A DNA stretch of 64,000 nucleotides, taken from the NCBI RefSeq assembly GCF_005144865.1, contig NZ_SWFM01000006.1, positions 62,001 to 126,000 on the forward strand, read 5' to 3'. Under the pieces are notes generated by a model. It had not been told where the DNA came from. It worked only from the letters and a program-made list of their open reading frames with translations, and did no database searches. The DNA is from Guptibacillus hwajinpoensis (lineage in GTDB: Bacteria > Bacillota > Bacilli > Bacillales > Guptibacillaceae). Position 1 is the stretch's first letter. Each line of letters starts with the position of its first letter. The position numbers were made by a program, and so were the translations under genes. Shown here piece by piece: positions 9,778-18,254 of this stretch.

Positions 9778-9816
9778 AAAAGCAGATAGGTCATAATTCC
9801 TAGCTGCTTTTTCTTT
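9778..9816 (+). terminator. Rho-independent terminator of the glucan operon
   Basis: A 13-bp stem with one mismatch (9778-9790 with 9799-9811), loop TCATAATT, runs into TTTTCTTT. It ends the operon 36 bases after the laminarinase stop. Confidence 0.85.
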
Positions 9817-9817
9817 G

Positions 9818-9845
9818 TGAAACCATGCTAAAAACTTTGTGTAAT
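9818..9845 (+). promoter_or_regulatory. Candidate ECF-sigma promoter for the first Ter transcription unit
   Basis: TGAAAC (9818-9823) is followed after exactly 16 bases by TGTAAT (9840-9845). The -35 is a perfect sigma-W/M/X type; the -10 differs from CGTA at one base. It starts directly after the glucan-operon terminator and lies about 125 bases before the first TerD-like gene, whose relatives are extracytoplasmic-stress genes. Confidence 0.45.
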
Positions 9846-9969
9846 AGTGTTTATACAAGTTACATTTTGTGAATAAAAATAATAAATTTTTGTTGAATAA
9901 AGGAGTATTTTGAAACTCGTCGAATGTTTATTATTGGAATATAAACATGACTTAAGTAGGAGTGGTGTA

Positions 9970-10575
9970 ATGATAGAATTAAAGAAAAAAGGCGAGTCTA
10001 TTAATCTTTCTAAATCAAACAAACCTATTGGTGAGATTCTAGTGAATTTAAACTGGAGCCTGGCTAAACAACAAGTGGGTTTTTTCTCAACGCTTTTCAA
10101 AAGTCAGCCTCAGAATACGGATCTTGACCTAGGATGTCTTTATGAACTCAAAAGTGGAGAGAAAGGGTGCGTCCAAGCACTAGGAAATGTGTTTGGCTCA
10201 TTCGAATATTATCCTTACATGCAATTAGATGCAGATGATCGAACAGGTGCGATATCTGGTGGAGAGAACTTAAGAATAAATGGTAGTCGCATTTCAGAGA
10301 TTAACAGAATTGTAATTTATGCTTTTATTTACGAAGGTGCAGCGAATTGGTCTGAAGCAGATGGTGTTGTTACACTTACATACCAGAATGGGGAAGGTAT
10401 CACAGTAAAGCTGGATGAGCACCGAAATGGGCAGAATATGTGCGCGATTGCAATGGTGGAGAATGTAGACAATAGGACGTTTAAGGTGGAAAGGCTCGTA
10501 GAGTACTTTAATGGTCATAAGCAAATGGACCGTGCCTACAACTGGGGAATGAACTGGGTAGCTGGCACTAAGTAG
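9970..10575 (+). CDS. TerD-family stress protein (divergent)
   Basis: This 201-residue protein starts MIELKKKGESINLSK, the TerD-family beginning, and keeps the DLDLGCLYEL, LDADDRTG and ENLRINGSRISEINRIVIYAFIYEG-type segments. It is diverged from the three TerD copies further on: the acidic Ca-binding loop DDRTGAISGGE replaces [13 protein letters not shown]. The start at 9970 is set by TAGGAGTGG at 9957-9965; a TTG at 9910 lacks a site. Family members bind calcium and act in tellurite and envelope stress. It pairs with the ATP-grasp gene 25 bases downstream. Confidence 0.82.
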   Translation: MIELKKKGESINLSKSNKPIGEILVNLNWSLAKQQVGFFSTLFKSQPQNTDLDLGCLYELKSGEKGCVQALGNVFGSFEYYPYMQLDADDRTGAISGGENLRINGSRISEINRIVIYAFIYEGAANWSEADGVVTLTYQNGEGITVKLDEHRNGQNMCAIAMVENVDNRTFKVERLVEYFNGHKQMDRAYNWGMNWVAGTK

Positions 10576-10600
10576 ATTCACAGCAAAAAAGGAGCAAACT

Positions 10601-11635
10601 ATGTCGAAAATTTGGTTTAACAGATGGTTTACAACCGTCGCGCATTATATTGAATTGATTCGAAATAATGAAGATGGAGCAGCGTTTGAAATTTACGGCT
10701 CACATCCAAATGAAGATGCCCTGTATTTACAGTATTGTGATCATGCTTTTGTCGAACCTGACATTAGTGGTGAGGCTTACATCGACTATTGTCTAAGCGT
10801 GTGTAAGGAGAAGAAAATTGATCTATTCATTCCAAGGAAAGAAAACGTCCTCATCTCACAAAACCTCTCGAAATTCCACGAAATTGGTGTTAAAGTGCTT
10901 GTTTGTAACGCAGAATTGATGGCACTGATGGACAATAAAGCTGCTATGTACCATTCGATTATTGAACGAGAAAAAGAAAAAGGCATCCCTCTTGTCCCGA
11001 TTCCTGACTATGCTGTAGTTACCAATGTACATGATTTTAGAAAAGCCTATTCTGATCTCACTAAAAAAGGTCACACGGTTTGTTTTAAACCTGTAATAGG
11101 TGAAGGAGCAAATGGTTTTCGTGTTATTAAAGAGGGGCAGGAGACGATTGAAGAACTGTTGACAGAAGGAGTTTCACGAAGAATATCATTTGAATATGCC
11201 TGTTCCATTTTAAGTCAGAAGGATACGTTTCCTGACTTAATGGTTCTTGAGTATTTGGACGGGTATGAGTATAGCATTGATTGTCTTGCCTATGACGGTG
11301 AGTTGCACCTTGCTATTCCCAGAAAGAAGGCTGGAGGGCGAATAAGAGAATTGGAAGAGAATCAAGAACTTCTCGATATCGCACGTGCCCTTCATCGAGA
11401 GTACAGCATTGATTACATATCCAATATTCAGGTGAAGTTCAGTAAAGGTGTACCAAAGCTTCTTGAAATTAATCCTAGGATGGCAGGTGGGCTAAATATT
11501 AGTTGCTTATCCGGTGTGAATATTCCTTATGAGGCAATCAAACTATTATTGCATGGTAATAGTCAGATAGAAGAGTTTAAACCAACTATGGGAATTCGTG
11601 CGAGCCACATTGAGAAGGAAATAGTTCTTACGTAA
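10601..11635 (+). CDS. ATP-grasp family ligase of the Ter island
   Basis: This 344-residue protein has the ATP-grasp layout: an N-terminal alpha/beta domain, the ATP-binding segment VCFKPVIGEGANGFRVI, then MVLEYLDGYEYSIDCLAYDG and the metal-binding LLEINPRMAGG near residue 300. Such enzymes join a carboxylate to an amine or thiol using ATP. An AAAAAAGGAG site precedes the ATG. ATP-grasp enzymes are a described part of Ter-linked biosynthetic modules, and its position between TerD genes fits. The substrate is unknown. Confidence 0.85.
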   Translation: MSKIWFNRWFTTVAHYIELIRNNEDGAAFEIYGSHPNEDALYLQYCDHAFVEPDISGEAYIDYCLSVCKEKKIDLFIPRKENVLISQNLSKFHEIGVKVLVCNAELMALMDNKAAMYHSIIEREKEKGIPLVPIPDYAVVTNVHDFRKAYSDLTKKGHTVCFKPVIGEGANGFRVIKEGQETIEELLTEGVSRRISFEYACSILSQKDTFPDLMVLEYLDGYEYSIDCLAYDGELHLAIPRKKAGGRIRELEENQELLDIARALHREYSIDYISNIQVKFSKGVPKLLEINPRMAGGLNISCLSGVNIPYEAIKLLLHGNSQIEEFKPTMGIRASHIEKEIVLT

Positions 11636-11820
11636 AATTCACGTTGTGTTTCTTATAGAAAAGAAGAAAAACGTGGTAAATAATTGACGAAATCGACAAT
11701 ATGTTGCGTAAGCCTATCAATTCTTAAGTGTTAAAGGATTCATTTTATCTGAAAATATGTTAATTTTAAATAGAAAGAAAAGGTTTCTTGTTCAAAAACG
11801 TATTTATTTTGTTGAAACTT

Positions 11821-11848
11821 GAAACTTTTGAAATCTAGGCACGTATAA
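11821..11848 (+). promoter_or_regulatory. Sigma-W-type promoter of the terD-terC operon
   Basis: TGAAAC (11821-11826), exactly 16 bases, then CGTATA (11843-11848) is a full match to the sigma-W consensus TGAAAC-N16-CGTA. A further TGAAAC-like copy lies just upstream. The first TerD start is about 80 bases downstream. In B. subtilis the orthologous yceC-I operon is controlled by sigma-W, sigma-M and sigma-B. The rest of the 11636-11927 gap is AT-rich and shows no other feature I can support. Confidence 0.8.
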
Positions 11849-11927
11849 CAAAATAGGCACTATAAAATTAAGATTACTAGTTATTACATCATACTTGTTT
11901 TTAATCTATTAATAGGAGTGATACGAT

Positions 11928-12536
11928 TTGACGATTTCATTGCAGAAAGGTCAACGAATCGACTTAACAAAAGGAAATGCAGGCTTATCGAAGATCATGG
12001 TTGGCCTTGGCTGGGATCCTGTTCAGCAAAAGAAAGGTGGCGGCCTTCTAGGCGGTCTATTCGGAGGCGGCGGTGGCGGAGCTGACGTTGACTGCGATGC
12101 TTCCCTTCTAATGCTTGAGGATGACAAGCTAACTTCGAAGAAAGATTTGATTTACTTCGGTAACCTGAAAAGCGCATGTGGAAGTATTAACCACACAGGT
12201 GATAATTTAACAGGTGCTGGAGACGGCGATGATGAGCAAATTTTGGTTGATCTAAGCAAAGTCCCACAGCGTATTACGAAGTTAGTCTTTGTTGTTAACA
12301 TCTATGATGCAGTGAAACGCAAACAGGACTTTGGCATGATTGAGAATGCATTTATCCGTGTAGTGAATCAATCGAATCAAGAAGAGCTAATTAAGTTCAA
12401 TCTCACAGACAACTACTCTGGTAAAACGAGCCTATTTGTAGCAGAAATTTATCGTCACGGTTCTGAATGGAAGTTCGCGGCGATTGGTAATGGAACGAAT
12501 GACGCTGGCTTAAGCGACATTGCAAAGAAATACTAA
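11928..12536 (+). CDS. TerD-family protein with glycine-rich insertion
   Basis: This 202-residue protein begins at a TTG with AGGAG nine bases upstream. It has the TerD opening [13 protein letters not shown], the loop GDNLTGAGDGDDEQ for calcium, and the end HGSEWKFAAIGNG. Between GLGWDP and the DVDCDAS metal site it carries a run of glycines (GGGLLGGLFGGGGGG), not present in the next two copies. This resembles the YceC subtype in B. subtilis. It is the first gene after the sigma-W promoter. Confidence 0.88.
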   Translation: MTISLQKGQRIDLTKGNAGLSKIMVGLGWDPVQQKKGGGLLGGLFGGGGGGADVDCDASLLMLEDDKLTSKKDLIYFGNLKSACGSINHTGDNLTGAGDGDDEQILVDLSKVPQRITKLVFVVNIYDAVKRKQDFGMIENAFIRVVNQSNQEELIKFNLTDNYSGKTSLFVAEIYRHGSEWKFAAIGNGTNDAGLSDIAKKY

Positions 12537-12568
12537 ACTACTTAAAAATCTAAAAGGGGCTGAATAGC

Positions 12569-13150
12569 ATGGCTGTATCATTATCAAAAGGACAAAAAGT
12601 AGATTTAACAAAAACGAATCCTGGTCTATCAAAGGTTATTGTAGGACTTGGCTGGGACACAAACAAATACGATGGTGGAAATGACTTTGACCTTGATGCA
12701 AGTGTATTCCTATTAGATAGCAATGGTAAATGCGCATCTGATAAAGATTTTGTTTTCTATAACCAGACTGAAGGTGGCGGCGGCTCAGTCGTTCATACTG
12801 GCGATAATCGTACAGGAGAAGGCGCTGGCGACGACGAACAAGTGAAGGTTCACCTTCAAGACGTTCCTTCTACAGTTGAAAAAGTCTCATTTGTTATTAC
12901 AATTCACGATGCGGAAGCTCGTAACCAGAACTTTGGACAAGTATCCAATGCATTTGTGCGAATTGTTAATGAAGATTCTAATGAAGAGCTCATTCGTTAT
13001 GACCTTGGAGAAGATTTCTCGATTGAAACAGCTATTATTGTTGGAGAATTATATCGCCATAACGGCGAATGGAAATTCTCTGCAGTAGGATCAGGCTATG
13101 AAGGCGGTCTTGCAAGAATCGCTTCTGATTTTGGTTTGCAAGTCGGATAA
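12569..13150 (+). CDS. TerD-family protein (YceD/YceE type)
   Basis: This 193-residue protein is a compact canonical Ter[29 protein letters not shown], the DxDxD-like metal site NDFDLDAS, and [14 protein letters not shown]. These acidic loops bind calcium in characterised TerD proteins. AAAGGGG precedes the ATG. It is about as similar to the next gene as expected for a tandem duplication. The exact molecular role is unknown; the family gives resistance to tellurite and envelope-active stresses. Confidence 0.92.
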   Translation: MAVSLSKGQKVDLTKTNPGLSKVIVGLGWDTNKYDGGNDFDLDASVFLLDSNGKCASDKDFVFYNQTEGGGGSVVHTGDNRTGEGAGDDEQVKVHLQDVPSTVEKVSFVITIHDAEARNQNFGQVSNAFVRIVNEDSNEELIRYDLGEDFSIETAIIVGELYRHNGEWKFSAVGSGYEGGLARIASDFGLQVG

Positions 13151-13162
13151 ACTCTTCTTTGT

Positions 13163-13187
13163 GGCAAGAGGGCTAAGCCCTCTTGCC
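13163..13187 (+). other. Perfect intercistronic hairpin between two terD copies
   Basis: Arms 13163-13174 and 13176-13187 are a perfect 12-base inverted repeat around a single base; in RNA the innermost pairs would open to form a small loop. There is no T-tract after it, so it more likely stabilises or processes the message than stops it. Confidence 0.6.
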
Positions 13188-13219
13188 ATTCCAATATAAA
13201 CGCGAATTGGGGGATGACA

Positions 13220-13798
13220 TTGGGTATTCAATTATCAAAAGGACAGAGAATTGATTTAACGAAAACAAATCCTGGACTCGTTAAAGGACTCATAGGACTT
13301 GGGTGGGATACGAATAAATATCAGGGCGGATCAGATTTTGATCTTGATGCATCTGCGTTTTTAGTTGATGCTAATAATCGATGTCAGGATGACCTAGATT
13401 TTATTTTCTATAACAATTTGGAGCATCCGAGCAAATCGGTCATTCATACCGGAGATAACCGTACTGGTGAAGGTGATGGAGATGACGAACAACTTATCGT
13501 AGATTTCTTCAAAATTCCATCTCACGTAGATAAAATTGGTATTACGGTAACCATTCATGATGCTGAGACGCGTCACCAGAACTTTGGACAAGTATCGAAT
13601 GCATTTGTTCGTCTTGCAGATGAATCAACTGGAGAAGAGCTGTTGCGATTTGATCTTGGCGAAGATTTCTCAATAGAAACGGCTGTTGTCGTTTGTGAAC
13701 TTTATCGCCACGGTAACGAATGGAAATTCAACGCAATCGGTAGTGGGTTCTCTGGCGGACTTGCTTCCCTTTGTAGAAATTATGGCCTAGACGTTTAA
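13220..13798 (+). CDS. TerD-family protein (YceE type)
   Basis: This 192-residue protein begins [21 protein letters not shown] prefer the TTG at 13220 because GGGGG at 13209-13213 is then correctly spaced and the length matches YceE-type proteins; the ATG at 13214 abuts the G-run and would add two residues. It has the metal loops SDFDLDAS and [14 protein letters not shown]. It is followed 39 bases later by terC, the gene order found in B. subtilis yceE-yceF. Confidence 0.9.
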   Translation: MGIQLSKGQRIDLTKTNPGLVKGLIGLGWDTNKYQGGSDFDLDASAFLVDANNRCQDDLDFIFYNNLEHPSKSVIHTGDNRTGEGDGDDEQLIVDFFKIPSHVDKIGITVTIHDAETRHQNFGQVSNAFVRLADESTGEELLRFDLGEDFSIETAVVVCELYRHGNEWKFNAIGSGFSGGLASLCRNYGLDV

Positions 13799-13837
13799 CG
13801 TAAGGCTTAGCTAGTTGACATTAGGAGGAAACATCAA

Positions 13838-14617
13838 GTGGAAATCTTACAAGAAATTCTTAACACATATGCCTCATTCTTTGATTGGGAAATGTGGGGA
13901 GAAGTTTTAACTGACCCTGTTGCGTGGGGATTGATTGGTACGCTAATTCTTTTAGAAGGTTTACTTTCAGCCGATAACGCACTGGTTCTTGCCGTTATGG
14001 TTAAACACCTACCACCAGAAAAAAGAAGAAAAGCTCTAACTTATGGACTAATTGGAGCTTATTTCTTCCGTTTCTTATTTATCGGAATAGGAATGTACTT
14101 GATTAAATTCTGGTGGATTAAGGTCTTTGGTGCAGCTTACCTTGCATTTATTGTTATTCAACACTTTAGAAGTAAAGGTGAAGAAGAAGGCACAAATGGC
14201 ATGAAGAAAGACAGCTGGCTTGTTCGTACGTTCGGTATGTTCTGGGCAACTGTTATTTCAGTAGAACTAATGGATATTGCATTCTCAGCTGATAGTATTC
14301 TGGCTGCACTTGCGATATCTGAACAGGTATGGGTTCTAATACTTGGAGGTATGATTGGTATTCTCCTTATGAGAACAGTAGCAGGCGTATTCCTTAAGCT
14401 AATTGAAAAAGTACCTGAGATGGAGAATACAGCATTCGTTTTGATTGCAATTATTTCTCTAAAAATGTTCTTAAGTGTGTTTCATATCGAAATACCACAC
14501 GTTGCATTCTTTGGCATTATCGTCATTGCGTTCCTTGGAACTTTCGTTGTTCATTACTTTAACAACAGAAATCGTCCGTATGCGGAAGAAACGGCATCAG
14601 CTAAAGAGAATGAATAG
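13838..14617 (+). CDS. TerC-family integral membrane protein
   Basis: This 259-residue membrane protein starts at a GTG nine bases after AGGAGG. It has about seven hydrophobic segments and the TerC hallmarks LLSADNALVLAVMVKHLP and ELMDIAFSADSILAA, whose buried aspartates are thought to bind metal (manganese export is known for relatives). It is the membrane member of the island; TerD proteins are believed to work with it at the membrane. It corresponds to B. subtilis YceF. Confidence 0.93.
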   Translation: MEILQEILNTYASFFDWEMWGEVLTDPVAWGLIGTLILLEGLLSADNALVLAVMVKHLPPEKRRKALTYGLIGAYFFRFLFIGIGMYLIKFWWIKVFGAAYLAFIVIQHFRSKGEEEGTNGMKKDSWLVRTFGMFWATVISVELMDIAFSADSILAALAISEQVWVLILGGMIGILLMRTVAGVFLKLIEKVPEMENTAFVLIAIISLKMFLSVFHIEIPHVAFFGIIVIAFLGTFVVHYFNNRNRPYAEETASAKENE

Positions 14618-14625
14618 CAAGATTA

Positions 14626-14657
14626 GGAGGAGACATAAGTGTTCTCCTTCTTTTTTT
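14626..14657 (+). terminator. Terminator-like hairpin after terC
   Basis: A stem of about ten pairs with one bulge (14626-14635 with 14640-14650, loop TAAG) is followed by seven T residues. It should cut expression of the downstream enzyme genes relative to terD/terC, since no clear new promoter is seen in the 50 bases before the next start. Confidence 0.7.
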
Positions 14658-14708
14658 ACGATAAAATACAACTATTTGAACAAAGATGATGGGTAGGGGG
14701 TGACGATA

Positions 14709-15899
14709 ATGGAATATTTTCAATACCTTTCGGCTTCTGAGAAACAAAAAGTTTTCTTTAAAGAGCCTTCTCCAATAACGAAATACGATGCAAAAGAAAA
14801 ACTCTCCTATGCTGTTGGCGCTGCTCTTTATATGCCTGCTATCAGGAGAGACATATCTGGATTGATTATTAATCAGAAATACAAAGAGGTTAGTACCATT
14901 GTTCTCGATCTTGAAGATGCAGTGGGAGATAACCGCCTTGCAGAAGCAGTCGATCAGACTATTGCACATTTTGAGGAAATAGAACGAGCGGTTATGCAAG
15001 GTGTCGTAACCATAGGAGAGTTACCACTTATCTTTATTCGCGTTCGTTCAGCTAATCAATTGCGTGAAGTATCTGAGAGGCTCGGAACTTCTATAGAGTA
15101 TTTAACAGGCTTTGTATTCCCGAAAATTTCATCATCTAACGCTGAATTATATTTCTCTGCTCTTGAAGAAGCTTCTAATAAATGTGGTGTACGACTGTAC
15201 AGTATGCCAATTCTAGAATCGCCTGAGCTTATGTATAAAGAAACCAGGTTTAAGGAATTTCAGTACCTGTCTTCGCTGTTTCAAAAATACGAGTCTTCTA
15301 TTCTTAATGTGCGAATAGGTGCAACAGACCTTTGTGGGCTGTACGGTATTCGACGAAATGCTCAAACGCCTATTTATGACATATCAATAATGAGAGATTT
15401 CATCTCTGATGTAGTGAATTACTTCGGAAGGGACTTTATTGTATCTGGTCCTGTGTGGGAGTATTTCGATAGTAAAAAAGACGGTTTAAACCATGCTCTA
15501 TCAGAAGTTAACGAATATAATGCGGGGCTTCTTAATGAAACTCTGCTTGATTTATCAAATGGACTAACTGGAAAAACGGTCATTCACCCCTCCCACATTA
15601 AGGTGGTACAAAGCGTGAATGTCGTTACTAAAGAGGAATATCATGATGCATTGAGCATTATTGAGAACGCTAGTGGAGAAGTTGGCGTATTGAAGAGCGC
15701 TTCCTATAATAAAATGAATGAAATTAAACCGCACTACAAATGGGCGATGAAGATCATAACTAAATCTGACATATACGGGGTGTATCATGAACAGTACAAT
15801 TTCCTCAAAATGCTTACCGACACAATACCATTTTCCAATCTTGTCGGAGATGAGCGTGAATCTGAACGTTACTCAAAACAGGCTAACTATCCCGGTTGA
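14709..15899 (+). CDS. HpcH/HpaI (citrate-lyase-beta-like) TIM-barrel enzyme of the Ter island
   Basis: This 396-residue protein has the citrate-lyase-beta/HpcH pattern: LYMPAIRRDI near the start, VLDLEDAVGDN (metal-binding acid), FIRVRS, VFPKISS and GKTVIHPSHI. I choose the ATG at 14709 because AGGGGGTGA (14695-14703) serves it; a GTG at 14700 lies inside that site. Relatives cleave or form C-C bonds on CoA esters or keto-acids. In Ter islands this enzyme is regarded as part of a small-molecule pathway with the PRTases that follow. The substrate is unknown. Confidence 0.85.
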   Translation: MEYFQYLSASEKQKVFFKEPSPITKYDAKEKLSYAVGAALYMPAIRRDISGLIINQKYKEVSTIVLDLEDAVGDNRLAEAVDQTIAHFEEIERAVMQGVVTIGELPLIFIRVRSANQLREVSERLGTSIEYLTGFVFPKISSSNAELYFSALEEASNKCGVRLYSMPILESPELMYKETRFKEFQYLSSLFQKYESSILNVRIGATDLCGLYGIRRNAQTPIYDISIMRDFISDVVNYFGRDFIVSGPVWEYFDSKKDGLNHALSEVNEYNAGLLNETLLDLSNGLTGKTVIHPSHIKVVQSVNVVTKEEYHDALSIIENASGEVGVLKSASYNKMNEIKPHYKWAMKIITKSDIYGVYHEQYNFLKMLTDTIPFSNLVGDERESERYSKQANYPG

Positions 15900-17130
15900 T
15901 GAATTTTTTAACATGGCTGCAAGAATAAATAAAAAGAGAGGTTTCTTGTTTGTTAGCAAGATGCTCGGGAAGCATATCCCAGTAGATCCTTATAAACCTC
16001 TGCTTGCGTCTGGGTTACTTGCCTTATCTTACTATGAGAGTGTGATGAACACGCCTTTAGAGCACATACAAGATGTGAGGAATGGCTTTCTTTCTAATGA
16101 GAGGGAAGAGCTTAGAAAAACATATGACTTATTAAAGAGTAAGCCTCTGAAACTTCAAGATGCACCTATTGTAATCGGATTTGCGGAGACAGCAACAGCA
16201 CTTGGACACGCTGTGTTTGATTGCTTTGATCAAGCTTACTATATCCACACCACTAGGGAAGCAGTTGACGAGCTAACACCGGAATTTAATTTTAAAGAAG
16301 AGCACTCGCACGCAGTGGACCAACGGTGTTATGCTGATGAATCAATATTGCGAAAAGCTCATCCTATTCTTTTAGTAGATGATGAAATTACAACAGGGAA
16401 AACGTGCTTGAATATTATTAAAGAGCTCCACGCCAAATATCCTCGCAATCATTATTCCGTACTCTCTCTTTTAGACTGGCGTTCCGAAGAGCACATTAAT
16501 CAGTATAGGGCTTTGGAAAAAGAAATAGACATTACCATCACCGTTCATTCTCTCTTAAAGGGGACGATCTCTTTTGAGGGGAAACCTCTTGAGGAGCCTA
16601 TTAACGAGTTTCATTCTAGTATATCAAAACTGAATGGAGCAGTGGTAAAGCGGCATGATCTTTCTGCTCACTTCCGTCATTTATCAGGTTCTAGCTATCT
16701 AGCAGACAGCGGTCGCTTTGGTATTGATGATTCCGTTAAAGAAAAGATAGAGGAATCCTGTCAGAATGCATCGAATCAATTAAACAGAGAAATTCAGGGC
16801 GGAAAAACCTTATGTCTCGGAACTGGAGAGTTTATGTATATACCGATGAAGATCGCTTCCTACCTGCACGGGGACATCTATTATCATTCAACAACACGAA
16901 GTCCTGTCCAGCCTGTTGATTCAGAAGGATATGCTATTCGAAGTGGATTTACTTTTCCTAATCCTGAAGATCAGTCCGTTCAGCATTATGTATATAACAT
17001 TCCGGTTGGGAAATACGACCGCGCTGTTATCATGTTTGAGAAAGAGGTATCAGAAGAAGAAGCGCAAAGTCTTACTTCTTTATTAGCTGAAAGAAAGATT
17101 AACAAAATTCATATCGTGACGTGTTCGTGA
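15856..17130 (+). CDS. Phosphoribosyltransferase with C-terminal TRSP domain
   Basis: This protein of about 424 residues overlaps the end of the previous gene by 44 bases. GGAG at 15846-15849 best serves the GTG at 15856; ATG at 15850 and 15787 are alternatives. The PRPP-binding loop ILLVDDEITTGKT has its acid pair at residues 175-176. The C-terminal third, with GTGEFMYIPMKIA, matches the TRSP domain that is fused to PRTases in Ter modules. It would transfer ribose 5-phosphate from PRPP to an unknown base-like acceptor. Confidence 0.85.
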   Translation: MNLNVTQNRLTIPVDEFFNMAARINKKRGFLFVSKMLGKHIPVDPYKPLLASGLLALSYYESVMNTPLEHIQDVRNGFLSNEREELRKTYDLLKSKPLKLQDAPIVIGFAETATALGHAVFDCFDQAYYIHTTREAVDELTPEFNFKEEHSHAVDQRCYADESILRKAHPILLVDDEITTGKTCLNIIKELHAKYPRNHYSVLSLLDWRSEEHINQYRALEKEIDITITVHSLLKGTISFEGKPLEEPINEFHSSISKLNGAVVKRHDLSAHFRHLSGSSYLADSGRFGIDDSVKEKIEESCQNASNQLNREIQGGKTLCLGTGEFMYIPMKIASYLHGDIYYHSTTRSPVQPVDSEGYAIRSGFTFPNPEDQSVQHYVYNIPVGKYDRAVIMFEKEVSEEEAQSLTSLLAERKINKIHIVTCS

Positions 17131-17147
17131 AGAAAGAGGTGGAAGAA

Positions 17148-18254
17148 TTGCATACACAGGTAAAGAAAATGGGGAGTTATCCTGACGAGGACGTAACGTT
17201 CCTGCTTAAAGATTTATCTGAGATCAGCATGGAAAAAAGCACAACGGAACGGGAACAGGCGATTCAGCAGGGAACGCATTATTCCGAAATGCTTCCAATT
17301 GAATACAAACCGACTGACGAATACATGTCGTTATTCTATCATTCTCTAGAAGATACGAAGCATAAAGTGGCTGTGGCTGTAGGTATTGTAGCTGAGCAAA
17401 TTATAGCAGAGAGAGGCTTTCAAGTAGCTCTCGTATCGCTTGCCCGTGCAGGAACACCAATTGGCGTATTAATTAAACGCTATATATCCTTTAAATATAA
17501 TAGAGAACTTCCTCATTATAGTATCTCTATTATTCGCGATAGAGGAATCGATGATCAAGCGCTCACTTATATTCGTAAACAACACCCTGACCATGAAATC
17601 ACGTTTGTTGATGGATGGACTGGAAAAGGAGCTATCACGAACGAGTTAACGAAATCTGTTGCTCATTACAATGAATCAAATGGAACGAATTTATCAAGTA
17701 AACTCGCAGTACTTGCAGATCCTGGGGACTGCTCGGAATTGTATGGAACAAGAGAGGATTTTCTAATTCCAAGTGCTTGTTTGAATTCTACTGTTTCAGG
17801 CCTTGTGAGTCGAACGGTTCTTAATTCGAAGTGGATTAACGAAGGTGATTTTCATGGAGGGAAATACTACTCTGAGCTTCTAGAAGAAGATGTATCCAAT
17901 CTATATGTCGATACGATATGCACACAGTTTCCACTAATTGCGAGCGAAGTCGATAAAGGATTGTCAGAAATCATGAACGAATCTCAAAAGCCTCAGTGGA
18001 AAGGTCTTACATCTATAGAAAACATTCAGCGTGATTATGGTATGGCAAATACGAATTTTATTAAGCCTGGTGTTGGAGAAACGACGCGTGTACTATTGCG
18101 TCGCGTCCCATGGAAAATTCTTGTGCACCCAGATGCTGAGATGAACCTTGAGCATATTTTAGTTCTTGCAAGAGACCGTGGGGTTCCAATTGAGGAATAC
18201 ACAGGCATGTCATACTCGTGTTGTGGTTTGATTAAACCATTGGAGCAAGAATAA
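17148..18254 (+). CDS. PRTase-like protein with C-terminal PELOTA RNA-binding domain (StiP-family)
   Basis: This 368-residue protein belongs to the family often labelled cysteine protease StiP. I see no protease evidence; the core (VALVSLARAGTPIGVLIKR, ISIIRDRGID, FVDGWTGKGAI) looks like a PRTase fold, and the last 90 residues (RRVPWKILVHPDAEMN...GLIKP) look like the PELOTA domain. The TTG at 17148 has AAGAGGTGG five bases upstream; a GTG at 17121 would overlap the previous gene. It is the second PRTase of the predicted nucleoside-like pathway. Confidence 0.83.
   Translation: MHTQVKKMGSYPDEDVTFLLKDLSEISMEKSTTEREQAIQQGTHYSEMLPIEYKPTDEYMSLFYHSLEDTKHKVAVAVGIVAEQIIAERGFQVALVSLARAGTPIGVLIKRYISFKYNRELPHYSISIIRDRGIDDQALTYIRKQHPDHEITFVDGWTGKGAITNELTKSVAHYNESNGTNLSSKLAVLADPGDCSELYGTREDFLIPSACLNSTVSGLVSRTVLNSKWINEGDFHGGKYYSELLEEDVSNLYVDTICTQFPLIASEVDKGLSEIMNESQKPQWKGLTSIENIQRDYGMANTNFIKPGVGETTRVLLRRVPWKILVHPDAEMNLEHILVLARDRGVPIEEYTGMSYSCCGLIKPLEQE

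Noticed and set aside
9445..9858. 137-codon minus-strand open frame across the end of the laminarinase gene
   Set aside because: It lies opposite a well-supported gene and its terminator, has no ribosome site and no recognisable protein pattern.
13163..13187. Full terminator between terD copies
   Set aside because: The stem is perfect but there is no T-tract, and the gene order requires read-through.
14601..14999. 132-codon minus-strand open frame over the terC end and HpcH-like gene start
   Set aside because: It is antisense to strong motifs and runs through a terminator; no ribosome site or family resemblance.
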